From assembly GCF_021049285.1 (NCBI RefSeq), contig NZ_CP088017.1:3421380-3485379 (forward strand): a stretch of DNA of 64,000 bases, read 5' to 3'. The stretch comes from Ruania halotolerans (GTDB lineage Bacteria; Actinomycetota; Actinomycetes; Actinomycetales; Beutenbergiaceae). Below are positions 1-9,642 of the stretch, in pieces; position 1 is the first letter of the stretch, and each line of letters opens with the position of its first letter. A model generated the notes under the pieces. That model searched no databases. It was not told the origin of the DNA and saw only the letters and a list, made by a program, of their open reading frames with translations. The position numbers and the translations under genes were made by a program.

Positions 1-621
1 GTGGTCGTCCCCGTGTGGGGTCCCACCACCCCGGCCTTGCAGGTCGATGAACGTATCGCCGGCGATCTCATCGGAGAACCGGGTGCAGCGTTGGCACAGG
101 ATGCACCGATCCCGGTCGAGCAGGATCTGGGTGGAGATCTTGATCGGCTTCGGGAAGGTGCGCTTGACCCCAGTGAAGCGGGAGGTGCCGCTGCCGTTGG
201 AGAGTGCCTGATTCTGCAGTGGGCACTCGCCGCCCTTGTCACAGACCGGGCAGTCCAACGGATGGTTGATCAACAGGAACTCGATCTGCCCGCGCTGCGC
301 CTTCTCGGCCACCGCCGAGGAGTGCTGGGTACTCACCTGCATCCCCGGCATCACCTCCAGGGTGCAGGAGGTCTGCGGTTTCGGCATGGGGCGCACGTTG
401 CCCTCACGGTCCGGTGCAGCCACCTCCACCAGACATTGCCGGCAAGCGCCGGCCGGCTTGAGCAGCGGGTGGTCACAGAATCGTGGGATCTGCACACCGA
501 TCTGCTCGGCCGCGCGGATCACCAGGGTGCCCTTGGGTACGGACACCTCAACGCCGTCGATGGTGAGGGTGACGTCGTCAGGCTTCGTGACGGCGTCGGT
601 CGTCGTGGCAGGAGCGGTCAT
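1..621 (-). CDS. nuoG: NADH-quinone oxidoreductase subunit G, N-terminal part (cut by window edge)
   Basis: This is the first 207 codons of the large iron-sulfur subunit of complex I; the rest lies left of position 1. The N-terminal ferredoxin-like domain has cysteines at residues 49, 60, 63 and 86 for a [2Fe-2S] cluster. A His-Cys3 group (H120, C124, C127, C133) and CILCQRC (C173, C176, C179) follow, ligands of the N5 and N6b-type [4Fe-4S] clusters. NuoG belongs to the peripheral NADH arm and passes electrons from NuoE/F towards NuoB. The ATG overlaps the nuoF stop by 4 bp (ATGA), so translation is probably coupled. It is the most downstream visible gene of the leftward nuoABCDEFG operon. 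Confidence 0.96.
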   Translation of the reverse strand, partial: MTAPATTTDAVTKPDDVTLTIDGVEVSVPKGTLVIRAAEQIGVQIPRFCDHPLLKPAGACRQCLVEVAAPDREGNVRPMPKPQTSCTLEVMPGMQVSTQHSSAVAEKAQRGQIEFLLINHPLDCPVCDKGGECPLQNQALSNGSGTSRFTGVKRTFPKPIKISTQILLDRDRCILCQRCTRFSDEIAGDTFIDLQGRGGGTPHGDDH

Positions 622-1919
622 GACGTCACTCCGATAGCGGTGTTGGCTTCGTAGGGGAACAGCTCCCAGGCGGGGGTGTGCAGACCCTGCTCGAACTCGG
701 AGCGGAAGTACTTGATCGCGCTCTTGACGGGTGTGGCGGCGGCGTCGCCGAGGGCGCAGAACGACCTTCCCTCAATGTTGCCGGCCACATCGAGCAGCAG
801 GTCGATATCGGATTCGGTGCCCTGGCCGGCCTCGATGCGCTGCAGGATCTGCTTCAACCAGAAGGTCCCCTCGCGGCAGGGCGTGCACTTGCCACAGGAC
901 TCGTGCTGGTAGAAGTCGATCCATCGGGTCACGCAGCGCACCACTGAGGTGGTCTCGTCAAAGATCTGCAGAGCGCGGGTGGCAAGCATCGAGCCCGCTG
1001 CACCGACCGACTCATAATCGAGCACCACATCGAGGTGCTCATCGGTCAGGATCGGGGTGGAGGATCCACCCGGGGTCCAGAACTTCAAGCGATGGCCATC
1101 ACGGACTCCGCCGGCCATGTCGAGCAGCTCACGGAACGTGATTCCGAGCGGGGCCTCGTACTGCCCCGGCCGGGTGACGTGTCCGGAGAGGGAGAACAGG
1201 CCGTGTCCCTTGGACTTCTCCGTGCCCATGCCCGCGAACCAATCCGCGCCGCGGCGCACGATCTGCGGCACCGAGGCGATGCTCTCCACGTTGTTCACCA
1301 CGGTGGGGCGCGCGTACAGGCCCGCCACCGCGGGGAACGGAGGCTTGAGCCGGGGCTGGCCGCGCCGGCCCTCCAGGGAGTCCAACAGTGCGGTCTCCTC
1401 ACCGCAGATGTAGGCGCCCGCGCCGGCGTGCACGGTGACCTCGAGGTCATAGCCGGTACCGAGGACGTCGTTGCCGAGGAACCCTGCCTCTTTCGCCTCT
1501 CGGACGGCCGCGAGCAGGCGCCGGTAGACGTGCACGACTTCTCCACGCAGGTAGATGAAGGCGTGGTTGCAGCCGATCGCGACGGCGGTGATCGCCACTC
1601 CCTCAAGAAGGGCGTGCGGGTTCGCCAGCATCAGCGGGATGTCCTTGCAGGTCCCAGGTTCGGACTCATCCGCATTGACCACGAGGTAGCGGGGGCCACC
1701 GTCCGGTTTCGGCAGGAAGCTCCACTTCAGGCCCGTCGGGAAGCCGGCTCCGCCGCGACCGCGCAGTCCGGAGTCCTTCACCATGGTGATCAGATCCGCT
1801 GGGTCGGTCGTCATGGCCGTGCGCAGACCGTCATAGCCGTGCCGGGACACATAGGTGTCCAACTTCCACGACTGCGGTGCGTCCCAGATATCGCTCAGGA
1901 TCGGTGCGAGGGTACTCAT
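618..1919 (-). CDS. nuoF: NADH-quinone oxidoreductase subunit F (NADH/FMN-binding)
   Basis: This 433-residue protein is the NADH-oxidising, FMN-binding subunit of respiratory complex I. A glycine-rich nucleotide-binding stretch, [13 protein letters not shown], lies near residue 55. The N3 [4Fe-4S] motif ESCGKCTPC is near residue 340, and the fourth ligand cysteine is about 45 residues later in SFCALGDAA. Length is normal for the family. It overlaps nuoE upstream and nuoG downstream by 4 bp each, as expected for a tightly coupled operon. Electrons from NADH enter here and pass to menaquinone, whose biosynthesis genes fill the next 15 kb. Confidence 0.97.
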   Translation of the reverse strand: MSTLAPILSDIWDAPQSWKLDTYVSRHGYDGLRTAMTTDPADLITMVKDSGLRGRGGAGFPTGLKWSFLPKPDGGPRYLVVNADESEPGTCKDIPLMLANPHALLEGVAITAVAIGCNHAFIYLRGEVVHVYRRLLAAVREAKEAGFLGNDVLGTGYDLEVTVHAGAGAYICGEETALLDSLEGRRGQPRLKPPFPAVAGLYARPTVVNNVESIASVPQIVRRGADWFAGMGTEKSKGHGLFSLSGHVTRPGQYEAPLGITFRELLDMAGGVRDGHRLKFWTPGGSSTPILTDEHLDVVLDYESVGAAGSMLATRALQIFDETTSVVRCVTRWIDFYQHESCGKCTPCREGTFWLKQILQRIEAGQGTESDIDLLLDVAGNIEGRSFCALGDAAATPVKSAIKYFRSEFEQGLHTPAWELFPYEANTAIGVTS

Positions 1920-2758
1920 CGGTCGGTCCCCTTCTCGTCTGTCTCCGCCACGGTCTCGGCCGAGGTGTCCGCCGGCGTGCTCGGCTCGCGCTCGGCGCTG
2001 GAACCCTCGTCTCCCACAGGGTCAGCGCCGGAGGCGGCCGCATCAGCGGCCACGTCCGGTCCCGCGGCGCCCTCATCGGCTCCGTCCTCGTCGCCAGGGG
2101 CTCGCCATCCGTTCTTGCGAGCCAGCTCCAGCCCCACCAGCGTGGCGGGGCCGGCAGCGATTCCCTCATCGGCGCGGCCGTCCTCGAAACCGGCCAGTAC
2201 CCGGGAGACCTCCTTGAAGGTGGCCACGGAGCTTGCTCCCCTGGTGGGGGCGACCGGCTCACCGGCGAGCAGCTTGTCCACCGTCTCTGCGGCGGAGGCG
2301 GGCGTCTGGTTGTCGAAGAACTCCCAGTTGATCATCATCACCGGGGCGTAGTCACAGGCGGCATTGCACTCCACCCGCTCCAGGGTGATCGTGCCGTCCT
2401 CAGTGGTCTCGTCGTGCCCTATGCCGAGCTTGTCCGCGAGATGGTCGAAGATCGCGTCACCGCCCATGACGGCGCAGAGCGTGTTGGTGCAGATGCCGAC
2501 CGTGTAGGTGCCATTGGGGTGGCGCTTGTACTGGCTGTAGAAGGTGGCCACGGCGGACACCGAAGCCCGCGAGAGGTCCAGGACGTCGGCACAGAAGCCG
2601 ATCCCGGCAGGGCTGACGTAACCGTCCTGGGACTGCACCAGGTGGAGCAACGGCAGGAGCGCCGATCGGGGCTCGGGATAACGCGCCAGGATGGCCTGGG
2701 CGTCCGTGCTCAGACGCTCGAGAACCTCACCGGAGTAGCTGCTCGTGATCGTGGCCAT
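1916..2758 (-). CDS. nuoE: NADH-quinone oxidoreductase subunit E with acidic C-terminal tail
   Basis: This is the thioredoxin-fold [2Fe-2S] subunit (24-kDa type) of complex I. The ligand cysteines are at residues 90 and 95 (CTNTLC) and at 131 and 135 (CNAAC). The recognisable domain ends near residue 195. About 60 residues follow that are rich in Ala, Asp, Glu and Gly (residues 220-280) and look disordered, so the 280-residue protein is longer than compact NuoE proteins. The ATG shares one base with the nuoD stop (TGATG). The stop overlaps nuoF by 4 bp. Confidence 0.96.
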   Translation of the reverse strand: MATITSSYSGEVLERLSTDAQAILARYPEPRSALLPLLHLVQSQDGYVSPAGIGFCADVLDLSRASVSAVATFYSQYKRHPNGTYTVGICTNTLCAVMGGDAIFDHLADKLGIGHDETTEDGTITLERVECNAACDYAPVMMINWEFFDNQTPASAAETVDKLLAGEPVAPTRGASSVATFKEVSRVLAGFEDGRADEGIAAGPATLVGLELARKNGWRAPGDEDGADEGAAGPDVAADAAASGADPVGDEGSSAEREPSTPADTSAETVAETDEKGTDR

Positions 2759-4122
2759 CAGCGGTCCACCCCTCCCATCACCGGGTCGATCGAGGCAACG
2801 GCGACCACCACATCGGCGATGGTCCCGCCCTCACACATCATCCCGACCGTCTGCAGGTTGTTGAACGACGGATCCCGGAAGTGTGCCCGGTACGGGCGCG
2901 TTCCGCCGTCGGAGACGAGGTGCACCCCGAGAACACCCTTGGGGTGCTCGATCTGCTGGTAGACCTGACCGGCCGGCACCCGGAATCCCTCGGTGACAAG
3001 TTTGAAGTGGTGGATGAGCGCCTCCATCGAGGTCCCCATGATGGTGCGGATGTGGTCGAGGGAGTTGCCCTGCCCATCGCTGCCCACGGAGAGCTGCGCT
3101 GGCCATGCGATCCGCTTGTCCTCCACCATGACCGGCTGCTTGCCCGTCCGGTCCTGTGCCTCCAGGCGATCAAGCACCTGCTGCACGATCTTCAGCGATT
3201 CCCGCATCTCCTTGAACCGCAGCACCACGCGGGCGTAGGAGTCGGCGTCGGTGTGGGTCGGAACCTCGAAGTCGTAGGTCTCATACCCGCAGTACGGCTG
3301 CGCCTTGCGCAGGTCGAACGGGTGGCCCGCAGAACGCAGAATCGGCCCGGCCGCACCCAGAGCCATCGCTCCTGCGAGCGGTAGGTAACCCACGCCCTGC
3401 AACCGGCCGAGGAAGATCGGGTTCTTCAGGGTCAGCTTCTCCATCTGGGCGATCCGGTCCCGGATCGTGGGGATGGATTCGCGCACCTGCTGGGTGGCTC
3501 CCGGCGGGAGATCCTGGGCGACGCCACCGGGGCGAATGTAGCCATGGTTCATCCGCAGACCCGTGATGGCCTCGAAGATCAACAGGATCTGCTCGCGCGC
3601 GGTGAACCCGATGGTCATCATCGTGGTGGCGCCGAGCTCGTTCCCACCGGTGCCCAACGCGATCAGGTGCGAGGCGATCCGGTTCAGCTCCATCATCAGC
3701 ACCCGGATCAGGCTGGCCCGCTCGGGTACGTCCTCAGTGATGTCGAGCAGCTTCTCCACCGCGAGGCAGTAGGCGACCTCCTGGAACAGCGGGGCCACGT
3801 AGTCCATCCGCGTGCAGTACGTCACGCCCTGGGTCCAGGTGCGGTACTCCATGTTCTTCTCGATGCCCGTGTGCAGGAAGCCGATCCCGGCGCGGGTCTC
3901 AGTGACGGTCTCGCCCTCGATCTCCAGCACGAGCCGGAGCACACCATGCGTCGAGGGGTGCTGCGGGCCCATGTTGACGACGATGCGCTCGTCCGCATTG
4001 GCCTCCGCGTCGGCGCTGATCTCGTCCCAGTCGCCGCCGCTGGCGGTGTACTCACGAGCACCGCCGGCATCACCGGCCGGGCCGGTGGACGTGGGGCGGG
4101 ACGTGGTGGGTGGAGTAGTCAT
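2758..4122 (-). CDS. nuoD: NADH-quinone oxidoreductase subunit D (49-kDa subunit)
   Basis: This 454-residue subunit forms part of the quinone-binding chamber of complex I and is related to the large subunit of NiFe hydrogenases. The hallmark [14 protein letters not shown] occurs near residue 40, and the C-terminal end [18 protein letters not shown] is typical. The frame stays open upstream inside nuoC. I chose the ATG at 4122 because it shares one base with the nuoC stop (TGATG) and because the Thr/Pro-rich leader then precedes the conserved core by a normal distance. It is separate from nuoC, not a NuoCD fusion. Confidence 0.96.
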   Translation of the reverse strand: MTTPPTTSRPTSTGPAGDAGGAREYTASGGDWDEISADAEANADERIVVNMGPQHPSTHGVLRLVLEIEGETVTETRAGIGFLHTGIEKNMEYRTWTQGVTYCTRMDYVAPLFQEVAYCLAVEKLLDITEDVPERASLIRVLMMELNRIASHLIALGTGGNELGATTMMTIGFTAREQILLIFEAITGLRMNHGYIRPGGVAQDLPPGATQQVRESIPTIRDRIAQMEKLTLKNPIFLGRLQGVGYLPLAGAMALGAAGPILRSAGHPFDLRKAQPYCGYETYDFEVPTHTDADSYARVVLRFKEMRESLKIVQQVLDRLEAQDRTGKQPVMVEDKRIAWPAQLSVGSDGQGNSLDHIRTIMGTSMEALIHHFKLVTEGFRVPAGQVYQQIEHPKGVLGVHLVSDGGTRPYRAHFRDPSFNNLQTVGMMCEGGTIADVVVAVASIDPVMGGVDR

Positions 4123-4889
4123 CAGTTGTACGACCTCCGGTTGTCGGGCGACGGCACTTCGGCGCCCTTGTACTCGACCGGGATCCCGCCGAGCGGGTAG
4201 TCCTTGCGCTGTGGGTGGCCGGGCCAGTCGTCCGGCATCTGGATGCGGGCCAACGAGGGATGCCCGTCGAAGATGATCCCGAAGAAGTCCCACGCCTCGC
4301 GTTCGTGCCAATCGTTGGCCGGGTAGACCTCGACGATCGTGGGGATGTGCGGGTCAGCGTCCGGCACGGCAACCTCGAGCCTGATCGCACGGTTGTGCGT
4401 GATGGAGAACAGCGGGTACACGGCGTGCAACTCCCGTCCCGCATCGCTGGGGTAGTGCACGCCACTGACGCCCAGGCAGAGCTCGAAGCGCAGATCCTGA
4501 TCGTCACGCAGCGCGCGGGCCACCAGCGGGAGGTGCTCGCGGCGTACGAACAGGGTGCATTCGTCGCGGAAGATCACCACCTTCTCGATGGCATCGTCGT
4601 AGGCCACACCAGCCTCGCCGAGCACCTCGGCGAGAATGTCAACCACCTCGTCGAAGTAGCTGCCGTACGGGCGGGGCGTGGCTCCCGGCAATGCCACCAC
4701 GCGCTGCAGACCGCCGAATCCGGAGGTGTCCCCGGTGCCGCGGACCCCGAACATCCCCGAGCGGACCTCCACGAGGTCCAGCGGGGCGCGCCCGCCCGGC
4801 TCGGCCACCTGGTCCAGGTGCTGCGAGCCGGCCTCCTGCGCCTCCTGGGCAGGGCTGGTGACGTCGTTGTTCTTCTCCTCGTCCGTCAC
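4122..4889 (-). CDS. nuoC: NADH-quinone oxidoreductase subunit C (30-kDa subunit)
   Basis: This 255-residue protein is the 30-kDa-type subunit of the complex I peripheral arm. The C-terminal half carries the signature region around [19 protein letters not shown], followed by [13 protein letters not shown]. About 50 N-terminal residues are polar and acidic and lie before the conserved domain. The start is GTG and overlaps the nuoB stop by 4 bp (GTGA). It lies between nuoB and nuoD in the canonical order. Confidence 0.95.
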   Translation of the reverse strand: MTDEEKNNDVTSPAQEAQEAGSQHLDQVAEPGGRAPLDLVEVRSGMFGVRGTGDTSGFGGLQRVVALPGATPRPYGSYFDEVVDILAEVLGEAGVAYDDAIEKVVIFRDECTLFVRREHLPLVARALRDDQDLRFELCLGVSGVHYPSDAGRELHAVYPLFSITHNRAIRLEVAVPDADPHIPTIVEVYPANDWHEREAWDFFGIIFDGHPSLARIQMPDDWPGHPQRKDYPLGGIPVEYKGAEVPSPDNRRSYN

Positions 4890-5443
4890 GCGAGCAAGCC
4901 CTTCATCTGGTGCGTGGGAACCGCCTGGAGCGCGGCAGCCTCCACCTTCGCGCGCACCTCGGCGCGGTTACCGGCGAGCGGCTCGTTCTTCACGACCTGC
5001 TCGTGCAGTTCGAGGATGGCGTTGATCAACATCTCCGGCCGTGGCGGGCAACCGGGCAGGTACACATCCACGGGAAGCACGTGGTCCACACCCTGCACGA
5101 TCGCGTAGTTGTTGAACATGCCGCCCGAGGAGGCGCACACACCCATGGAGATCACCCACTTGGGGTCGCTCATCTGGTCGTACACGGTGCGGATCACCGG
5201 GGCCATTTTGTGACTGAGCCGGCCGGAGACGATCATCAGGTCCGCCTGACGCGGCGAGGCGCGGAAGACCTCCATACCGAACCGGGAGATGTCGAACCGG
5301 GAGGTCCCGGCCGCCATCATCTCGATGGCGCAGCACGCCAGGCCCATCGTGACGGGCCACATCGACGAACTGCGGACCCACCCCACCAGGTCCTCCACCT
5401 TGCCGAGCATGAAGCCGCTAGGAAGCTTGTCTTCGAGTCCCAT
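4886..5443 (-). CDS. nuoB: NADH-quinone oxidoreductase subunit B (N2 cluster subunit)
   Basis: This 185-residue subunit binds the terminal [4Fe-4S] cluster N2, which reduces the quinone. The tandem cysteines C37-C38 ([12 protein letters not shown]), C103 (GVCASSGG) and C132 (LPGCPPRPE) are the four expected ligands. The length is typical for actinobacterial NuoB. A purine-rich ribosome-binding site (AAGGAGGAG) precedes the ATG in the 16-bp gap after nuoA. The stop overlaps the nuoC GTG start. Confidence 0.97.
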   Translation of the reverse strand: MGLEDKLPSGFMLGKVEDLVGWVRSSSMWPVTMGLACCAIEMMAAGTSRFDISRFGMEVFRASPRQADLMIVSGRLSHKMAPVIRTVYDQMSDPKWVISMGVCASSGGMFNNYAIVQGVDHVLPVDVYLPGCPPRPEMLINAILELHEQVVKNEPLAGNRAEVRAKVEAAALQAVPTHQMKGLLA

Positions 5444-5459
5444 GGTTTCTCCTCCTTCC

Positions 5460-5819
5460 TCAGTCCCAGTCCAGGCCGCCGCGGCGCCATTCGTAGACGA
5501 ATGGCACCGTGATCAGCACGAGGAACGTGAGCATTGCGATCAGCCCGAAGGTGGCGAGTTCGGAGAACGCGACCGCCCACGGGTAAAGAAACACGACCTC
5601 GATATCGAAGATGATGAACGTCATCGCCACGATGTAGTACTTCACCGGGAATCGACCGGACGCCGCATGTGGGGACGGCTGAATACCGCACTCGTAGGCG
5701 TCCACCTTGATCTTGTTGTACCGCTTGGGGCCGATCACCGTGCTGGCGGCGAGCCCACCCAGGCCCATCACGAGCGCCAGCAGGCCCATGATCAGCAGCG
5801 GGACGTACGGATTCGTCAT
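5460..5819 (-). CDS. nuoA: NADH-quinone oxidoreductase subunit A
   Basis: This 119-residue membrane subunit has three predicted transmembrane helices, at about residues 4-24, 60-82 and 88-110. The family motif YECGIQP lies in the loop after helix 1 and [14 protein letters not shown] is in helix 2. It is the first gene of the leftward nuo operon and has a good ribosome-binding site (AAGGAAGAA) before its ATG. The 79 bp upstream, to the end of menJ, may hold the operon promoter, although read-through from menJ is also possible. Confidence 0.96.
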   Translation of the reverse strand: MTNPYVPLLIMGLLALVMGLGGLAASTVIGPKRYNKIKVDAYECGIQPSPHAASGRFPVKYYIVAMTFIIFDIEVVFLYPWAVAFSELATFGLIAMLTFLVLITVPFVYEWRRGGLDWD

Positions 5820-5898
5820 GAGTTCTTCCTTCGGGCGGTGCTTCCCGACGGCGGCTGGCCGAGGTGGCAGGGCGCCGTCGTCTTGGTCTGTCGGTGTC

Positions 5899-7194
5899 TC
5901 ATGCGGCCGGCACCATCTTGGTCAGCGCGGTGATGACCCGGTCAGTGGGGTCCCCACCGCGGGTGTCGTAACTGTCCGAAAGCAGTTTCAGCACGATCTT
6001 CATCAGCGTCGGGCGAGGCAGGCCGTACGTGGTGCAGATCCGCATCACCCGCGGGTTCTCGATGAGCTTCACGAATGCCCGGCCGAGGCTGAAGTAGCCG
6101 CCCAGGTCGGCTCGCATCCGCTCCGGGTAGGTGGCCAATGTCCGTTCCCGCGCTGCGTCGCTGGTCCGGGCGAGTGCCTGGGCGATCACGTCGGCCGCCA
6201 CGCGTCCGGCTTGCAGACCGTAGGCGATGCCCTCGCCGTTGAACGGGGAGATCATGCCGCCGGAATCGCCCACCAGCAGCAGACCGCGGGTATACAGCGG
6301 CTGCCGGTTGAAAGCCATCGGCAAGGCCGCGCCACGCACAGGGCCCTCCTGGTTCTCCGGGGTGAACTCCCACTCCGGCGGAGCGTTGCGCATCCAGGCC
6401 GCGAACAGCGACTTGTAATCGAGCTGGGTCGCCTTGGCAGTTGAGCTCACTGAGCCGAGCCCTACGTTCGCCAGCCCGTTGCCGAGGGCGAAGATCCAGC
6501 CGTAGCCGGGCAGGAGCTGGGACCTGCCCGGTTCCCCGTCCCACAGCTCGAGGTGCGATTCCATCCACTCGTCGTTGTGACGGGGAGTGCGGAAATAGGT
6601 CCGCACGGCCACACCCATCGGACGTCGCTCCATCTTGGCCAACCCGAGCGAGGTGGCCATCCGGGCGGAGACGCCGTCGGCCCCGATCACCACAGGGGCA
6701 CGGAAGGTCAGCGGCTCGCCGTCCACCCGCCGACCCTTGCCGTCCACCTGCTTGGCTTCGACACCGATCACCCGGCCGGTGCGGTCATCGAGCAGCGGGC
6801 CGGTCACTGACGTGCCCTCAAGGAGCTTCGCCCCGGTGGCGCGCGCGTGGTACGCGAGCGTGGCGTCCAGATCGGTGCGGGCCTTCGCCAGGCCGTAATC
6901 GGGGTAGCGCTCGATCTGCGGCCACGGCAGGTGGATGGTGTGCCCGCCACCGATCACGCGTAGGCCGCGATTGCGGATCCAGCCGTCCTCGGCCGGGGTG
7001 GGCACACCCATCCGGATGAGTTCCGATACCGCGCGCGGCGTCAGCCCGTCACCGCAGATCTTGTCCCGTGGGAATGTGCCCTTCTCCAGCAGGAGTACCT
7101 CGAGGCCCGCAGCCGCGAGGTAGTGCGCGCTTGCGGCACCGGCCGGGCCTGCGCCGACGACGATGACGTCTGCGTCATCGACTGTGCTGCGCAC
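5899..7194 (-). CDS. menJ: Geranylgeranyl reductase family FAD protein (probable menaquinone reductase)
   Basis: This 431-residue flavoprotein opens with a Rossmann FAD motif, VIVVGAGPAGAASAHYLAAAG, and an acidic residue in LLLEK. It has the family motif DKICGDGLTP and the second FAD motif LLVGDSGGMISPFNGEG. Actinobacterial members next to nuo and men genes saturate one isoprene unit of the menaquinone side chain (MenJ); other members act on geranylgeranyl groups of chlorophylls or archaeal lipids. The location between menG and nuoA supports the menaquinone role. The start is GTG with no clear Shine-Dalgarno sequence, so the exact N-terminus is uncertain by a few residues. Confidence 0.85.
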   Translation of the reverse strand: MRSTVDDADVIVVGAGPAGAASAHYLAAAGLEVLLLEKGTFPRDKICGDGLTPRAVSELIRMGVPTPAEDGWIRNRGLRVIGGGHTIHLPWPQIERYPDYGLAKARTDLDATLAYHARATGAKLLEGTSVTGPLLDDRTGRVIGVEAKQVDGKGRRVDGEPLTFRAPVVIGADGVSARMATSLGLAKMERRPMGVAVRTYFRTPRHNDEWMESHLELWDGEPGRSQLLPGYGWIFALGNGLANVGLGSVSSTAKATQLDYKSLFAAWMRNAPPEWEFTPENQEGPVRGAALPMAFNRQPLYTRGLLLVGDSGGMISPFNGEGIAYGLQAGRVAADVIAQALARTSDAARERTLATYPERMRADLGGYFSLGRAFVKLIENPRVMRICTTYGLPRPTLMKIVLKLLSDSYDTRGGDPTDRVITALTKMVPAA

Positions 7195-7535
7195 GTTCCA
7201 CCCGACCTGTCTCGTCGCTGATCTGCCTCAGGTTCACCGTCCGCACCAGGTGAGCTGGGGCCCTCCCGGGTCAGCCCAGCAACCGGCATGCGGCCACGGC
7301 GGAGCACCGAACCTGCATCGGCGGGTCGGTTCTCGACGCCTAGGCTACCCCGCTCTGGGTGTGCACGAGACCATCGGCGCCCTGGCTTTGGCGCACGATT
7401 CTGCGGTTTTTTCGCTATGCCTGAGTATCGTAAATCCCTGGATGCGATTCATGCGGCGGTCCGTCTGGAGCGATGGTCGCTGCGATGGTCCATCGGTGAC
7501 CATGCGATGTCCGATCCCCGGGATCGGACGACGGT
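7195..7535. other. 341-bp gap between menG and menJ
   Basis: I see no credible gene here: open frames on both strands lack a ribosome-binding site and any recognisable protein. The only structure is a near-continuous dyad at 7510-7528, TCCGATCCC-C-GGGATCGGA, about 7 bp past the menG stop, and the pair ATGGTC (7473) / GACCAT (7498). Either could end menG transcription or bind a regulator. The part near 7200-7260 should hold any menJ promoter. Confidence 0.4.
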
Positions 7536-8231
7536 TCACGCGGGCTTCGTCGCTCGGTGCAGCGCCACAATGCCGCCGCTCAGGTTCCGGTAGGCCACCG
7601 AACGCCAGCCGGCCTCGTGCAGCAGACCCGCCAGCGCCCGCTGGTCCGGCCACTGCGCGATCGACTCCGAGAGGTAGGAGTAGGCGTCATTGTTGGAGCT
7701 CACGAGCGCGGCCACCCTCGGGAGCACCTGATCCCGGTAGAAGCCGTACAGCCGCCGCCAGGCGGCGTTTGGTGGTGTGGAGAACTCACAGATCACGAGC
7801 CGGCCCCCCGGTACGGTGACGCGGAACATCTCGGCGAGGGCCGCCGTCGTATCGACGACGTTGCGCAGCCCGAAGGAGATCGTGACCGCATCGAAGCTCG
7901 CCTCGGCAAACGGAAGGGCGGTGGCATCGCCCACCACAAAGTTCAGGTCGGGCCGGCGGCGCTTGCCCACGGCCACCATCCCGGCAGAGAAGTCGCACGG
8001 GACGACGTCAATCCCGGCATCGGCGTACGGCTCGCTGGAGGTGCCGGTGCCTGCGGCCAGATCGAGCACACGCTCCCCCGGCACTGCACCGACTGCCGCA
8101 CGCGTGCGAACCCGCCACAGCCGGTCCATTCCCATCGAGAGCACATCGTTGGTGAGGTCGTAGGCGGGTGCGACACCGTCGAACATTCCTGCGACCTCGC
8201 GCGGATCCTTGGCCAGGCTGGCTCGTGACAT
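7536..8231 (-). CDS. menG: Demethylmenaquinone methyltransferase
   Basis: This 231-residue class I SAM methyltransferase catalyses the last step of menaquinone synthesis, ring C-methylation of demethylmenaquinone. SAM motif I is [12 protein letters not shown] and the UbiE/MenG signature FGLRNV follows near residue 115. An [15 protein letters not shown] segment is also typical of the family. I start it at the ATG at 8231: a -10-like GATACT ends exactly 6 nt before it and no Shine-Dalgarno is present, which suggests a leaderless mRNA. It diverges from menF, whose start is 112 bp away. Confidence 0.93.
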   Translation of the reverse strand: MSRASLAKDPREVAGMFDGVAPAYDLTNDVLSMGMDRLWRVRTRAAVGAVPGERVLDLAAGTGTSSEPYADAGIDVVPCDFSAGMVAVGKRRRPDLNFVVGDATALPFAEASFDAVTISFGLRNVVDTTAALAEMFRVTVPGGRLVICEFSTPPNAAWRRLYGFYRDQVLPRVAALVSSNNDAYSYLSESIAQWPDQRALAGLLHEAGWRSVAYRNLSGGIVALHRATKPA

Positions 8232-8343
8232 ACCTCTAGTATCGCCACACTCCACAGTTCCGCGGAGCGTTCGCCTGCCACGTGACCAGCATCACCGATG
8301 CCAGCGGGTGGAACAGCCCCAGCCCGGAATAGGCTGGCGAGCG
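8232..8343. promoter_or_regulatory. Divergent menG/menF promoter region
   Basis: This 112-bp spacer separates two menaquinone genes read outward. Leftward, GATACT (8243-8238) ends 6 nt before the menG ATG. Rightward, TAGGCT (8330-8335) ends 8 nt before the menF ATG. Neither gene has a Shine-Dalgarno sequence, so both mRNAs probably start at or within a few bases of the start codon. The -35 elements are not convincing by eye. Confidence 0.5.
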
Positions 8344-9642
8344 ATGACCGATGCAGCTGCCGAACCCTGGCCGCCGACCCTGCTCGCGCGAACGATCTCC
8401 GTTCCTGAGGAGGCGCTCGGCTCCCTGTTCGACCTCCTTCCGGCGGCCTCGCCCGCCTGCGCGTTGGCGTGGGTCCGGCGCGGCGAGGGGATCATCGGCT
8501 GGGGTGAGGCGCTGCGGATCGAGACCAGCGGCGAGCAACGTTTCGCCGAGGCAGATCAGCGCTGGCGTGACGTGGCTCAGCACATGGTCGTGCGCGACGA
8601 GGTACGCCGGCCCGGGACCGGGCCGGTCGCGTTCGGCTCTTTCGCGTTCTCGCCCGAGTCCGAGGCCGGCGGCACGCTCGTGGTCCCCCGGGTGGTCGCC
8701 GGGCGCCGCGGCACAGCGGCGTGGCTGACCACGATCACCTCAGCGTCCGAACTGCAGCCTCCGCCCAACCCGACGGCGCTGCGCACCGCCCGCGAGGAGG
8801 CCCTCGCTCGGCCTGATGTGACCTACACCGACGGTGCGTTGCCTGCACCGCAGTGGGGGGACGCCGTCGCCGACGTGGTGCGACTGATCAAGTCCCGGGA
8901 TGTGGCCAAGGTGGTGATGGCCCGCGATGTCATCGCACAATTGGACTCCCCCGTGGACGTGCGCCGGCTGCTCGGTGCTCTGGCCGAGGATTACCCGACC
9001 TGTTGGACGTTCGCCGTCGACTCCCTGGTGGGTGCGACCCCGGAGTTGCTGGTACGCCGCGAGCGCGGACTGCTCTCGTCCCGCGTGCTGGCCGGGACGA
9101 TCCAGCGCACCGGGAACGACGAAGCAGACTTGGCCCGCGCGGCCTCCCTGGCCCGCTCCTCGAAGGACCTCGAGGAGCATGAGTTCGCCGTGGACTCCCT
9201 GACGCGCTCGCTGGAACCCTATGCGGCGTCCACCAGCGCACCCGAGGCGCCCTTCGTGCTGCACCTGCCGAACGTGATGCACCTGGCCACGGACGTGACC
9301 GCGGTGCTCGATGACGCTCATGCCGACATGTCCTCACTGCAGGTGGCGGCCGCACTACACCCCACGGCAGCCGTGTGCGGCACTCCCACCGACGTGGCCG
9401 CCCGGATCATCGCCGAACACGAGCACATGGACCGCGCGCGATACGCCGGGCCGGTGGGCTGGATCGGCGCCGACGGTGACGGTGAGTGGGGCATCGCCCT
9501 GCGCTCTGCCGAGGTGGCCCAGGATGGCCGGTCGTTACGGTTGTTCGCTGGGTGCGGGATCGTCGCCGCCTCAGACCCAGCGGCTGAGATCGCTGAGTCC
9601 GAGGCGAAGCTGGAGCCGATGCGGACCGCATTGGCTCACTAG
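8344..9642 (+). CDS. menF: Isochorismate synthase
   Basis: This 432-residue chorismate-utilising enzyme converts chorismate to isochorismate, the first step of menaquinone synthesis. The C-terminal half is the conserved ADC-synthase fold, with AGTIQRTGNDEADLARAASL, SSKDLEEHEFAVDSL, LHPTAAVCGTP and WGIALRSA in order. The position beside menG and near menD makes the menaquinone role more likely than a siderophore role. The ATG at 8344 follows a TAGGCT -10-like box. The stop overlaps the htrA stop tail to tail within a shared CTAG. Confidence 0.9.
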   Translation: MTDAAAEPWPPTLLARTISVPEEALGSLFDLLPAASPACALAWVRRGEGIIGWGEALRIETSGEQRFAEADQRWRDVAQHMVVRDEVRRPGTGPVAFGSFAFSPESEAGGTLVVPRVVAGRRGTAAWLTTITSASELQPPPNPTALRTAREEALARPDVTYTDGALPAPQWGDAVADVVRLIKSRDVAKVVMARDVIAQLDSPVDVRRLLGALAEDYPTCWTFAVDSLVGATPELLVRRERGLLSSRVLAGTIQRTGNDEADLARAASLARSSKDLEEHEFAVDSLTRSLEPYAASTSAPEAPFVLHLPNVMHLATDVTAVLDDAHADMSSLQVAAALHPTAAVCGTPTDVAARIIAEHEHMDRARYAGPVGWIGADGDGEWGIALRSAEVAQDGRSLRLFAGCGIVAASDPAAEIAESEAKLEPMRTALAH

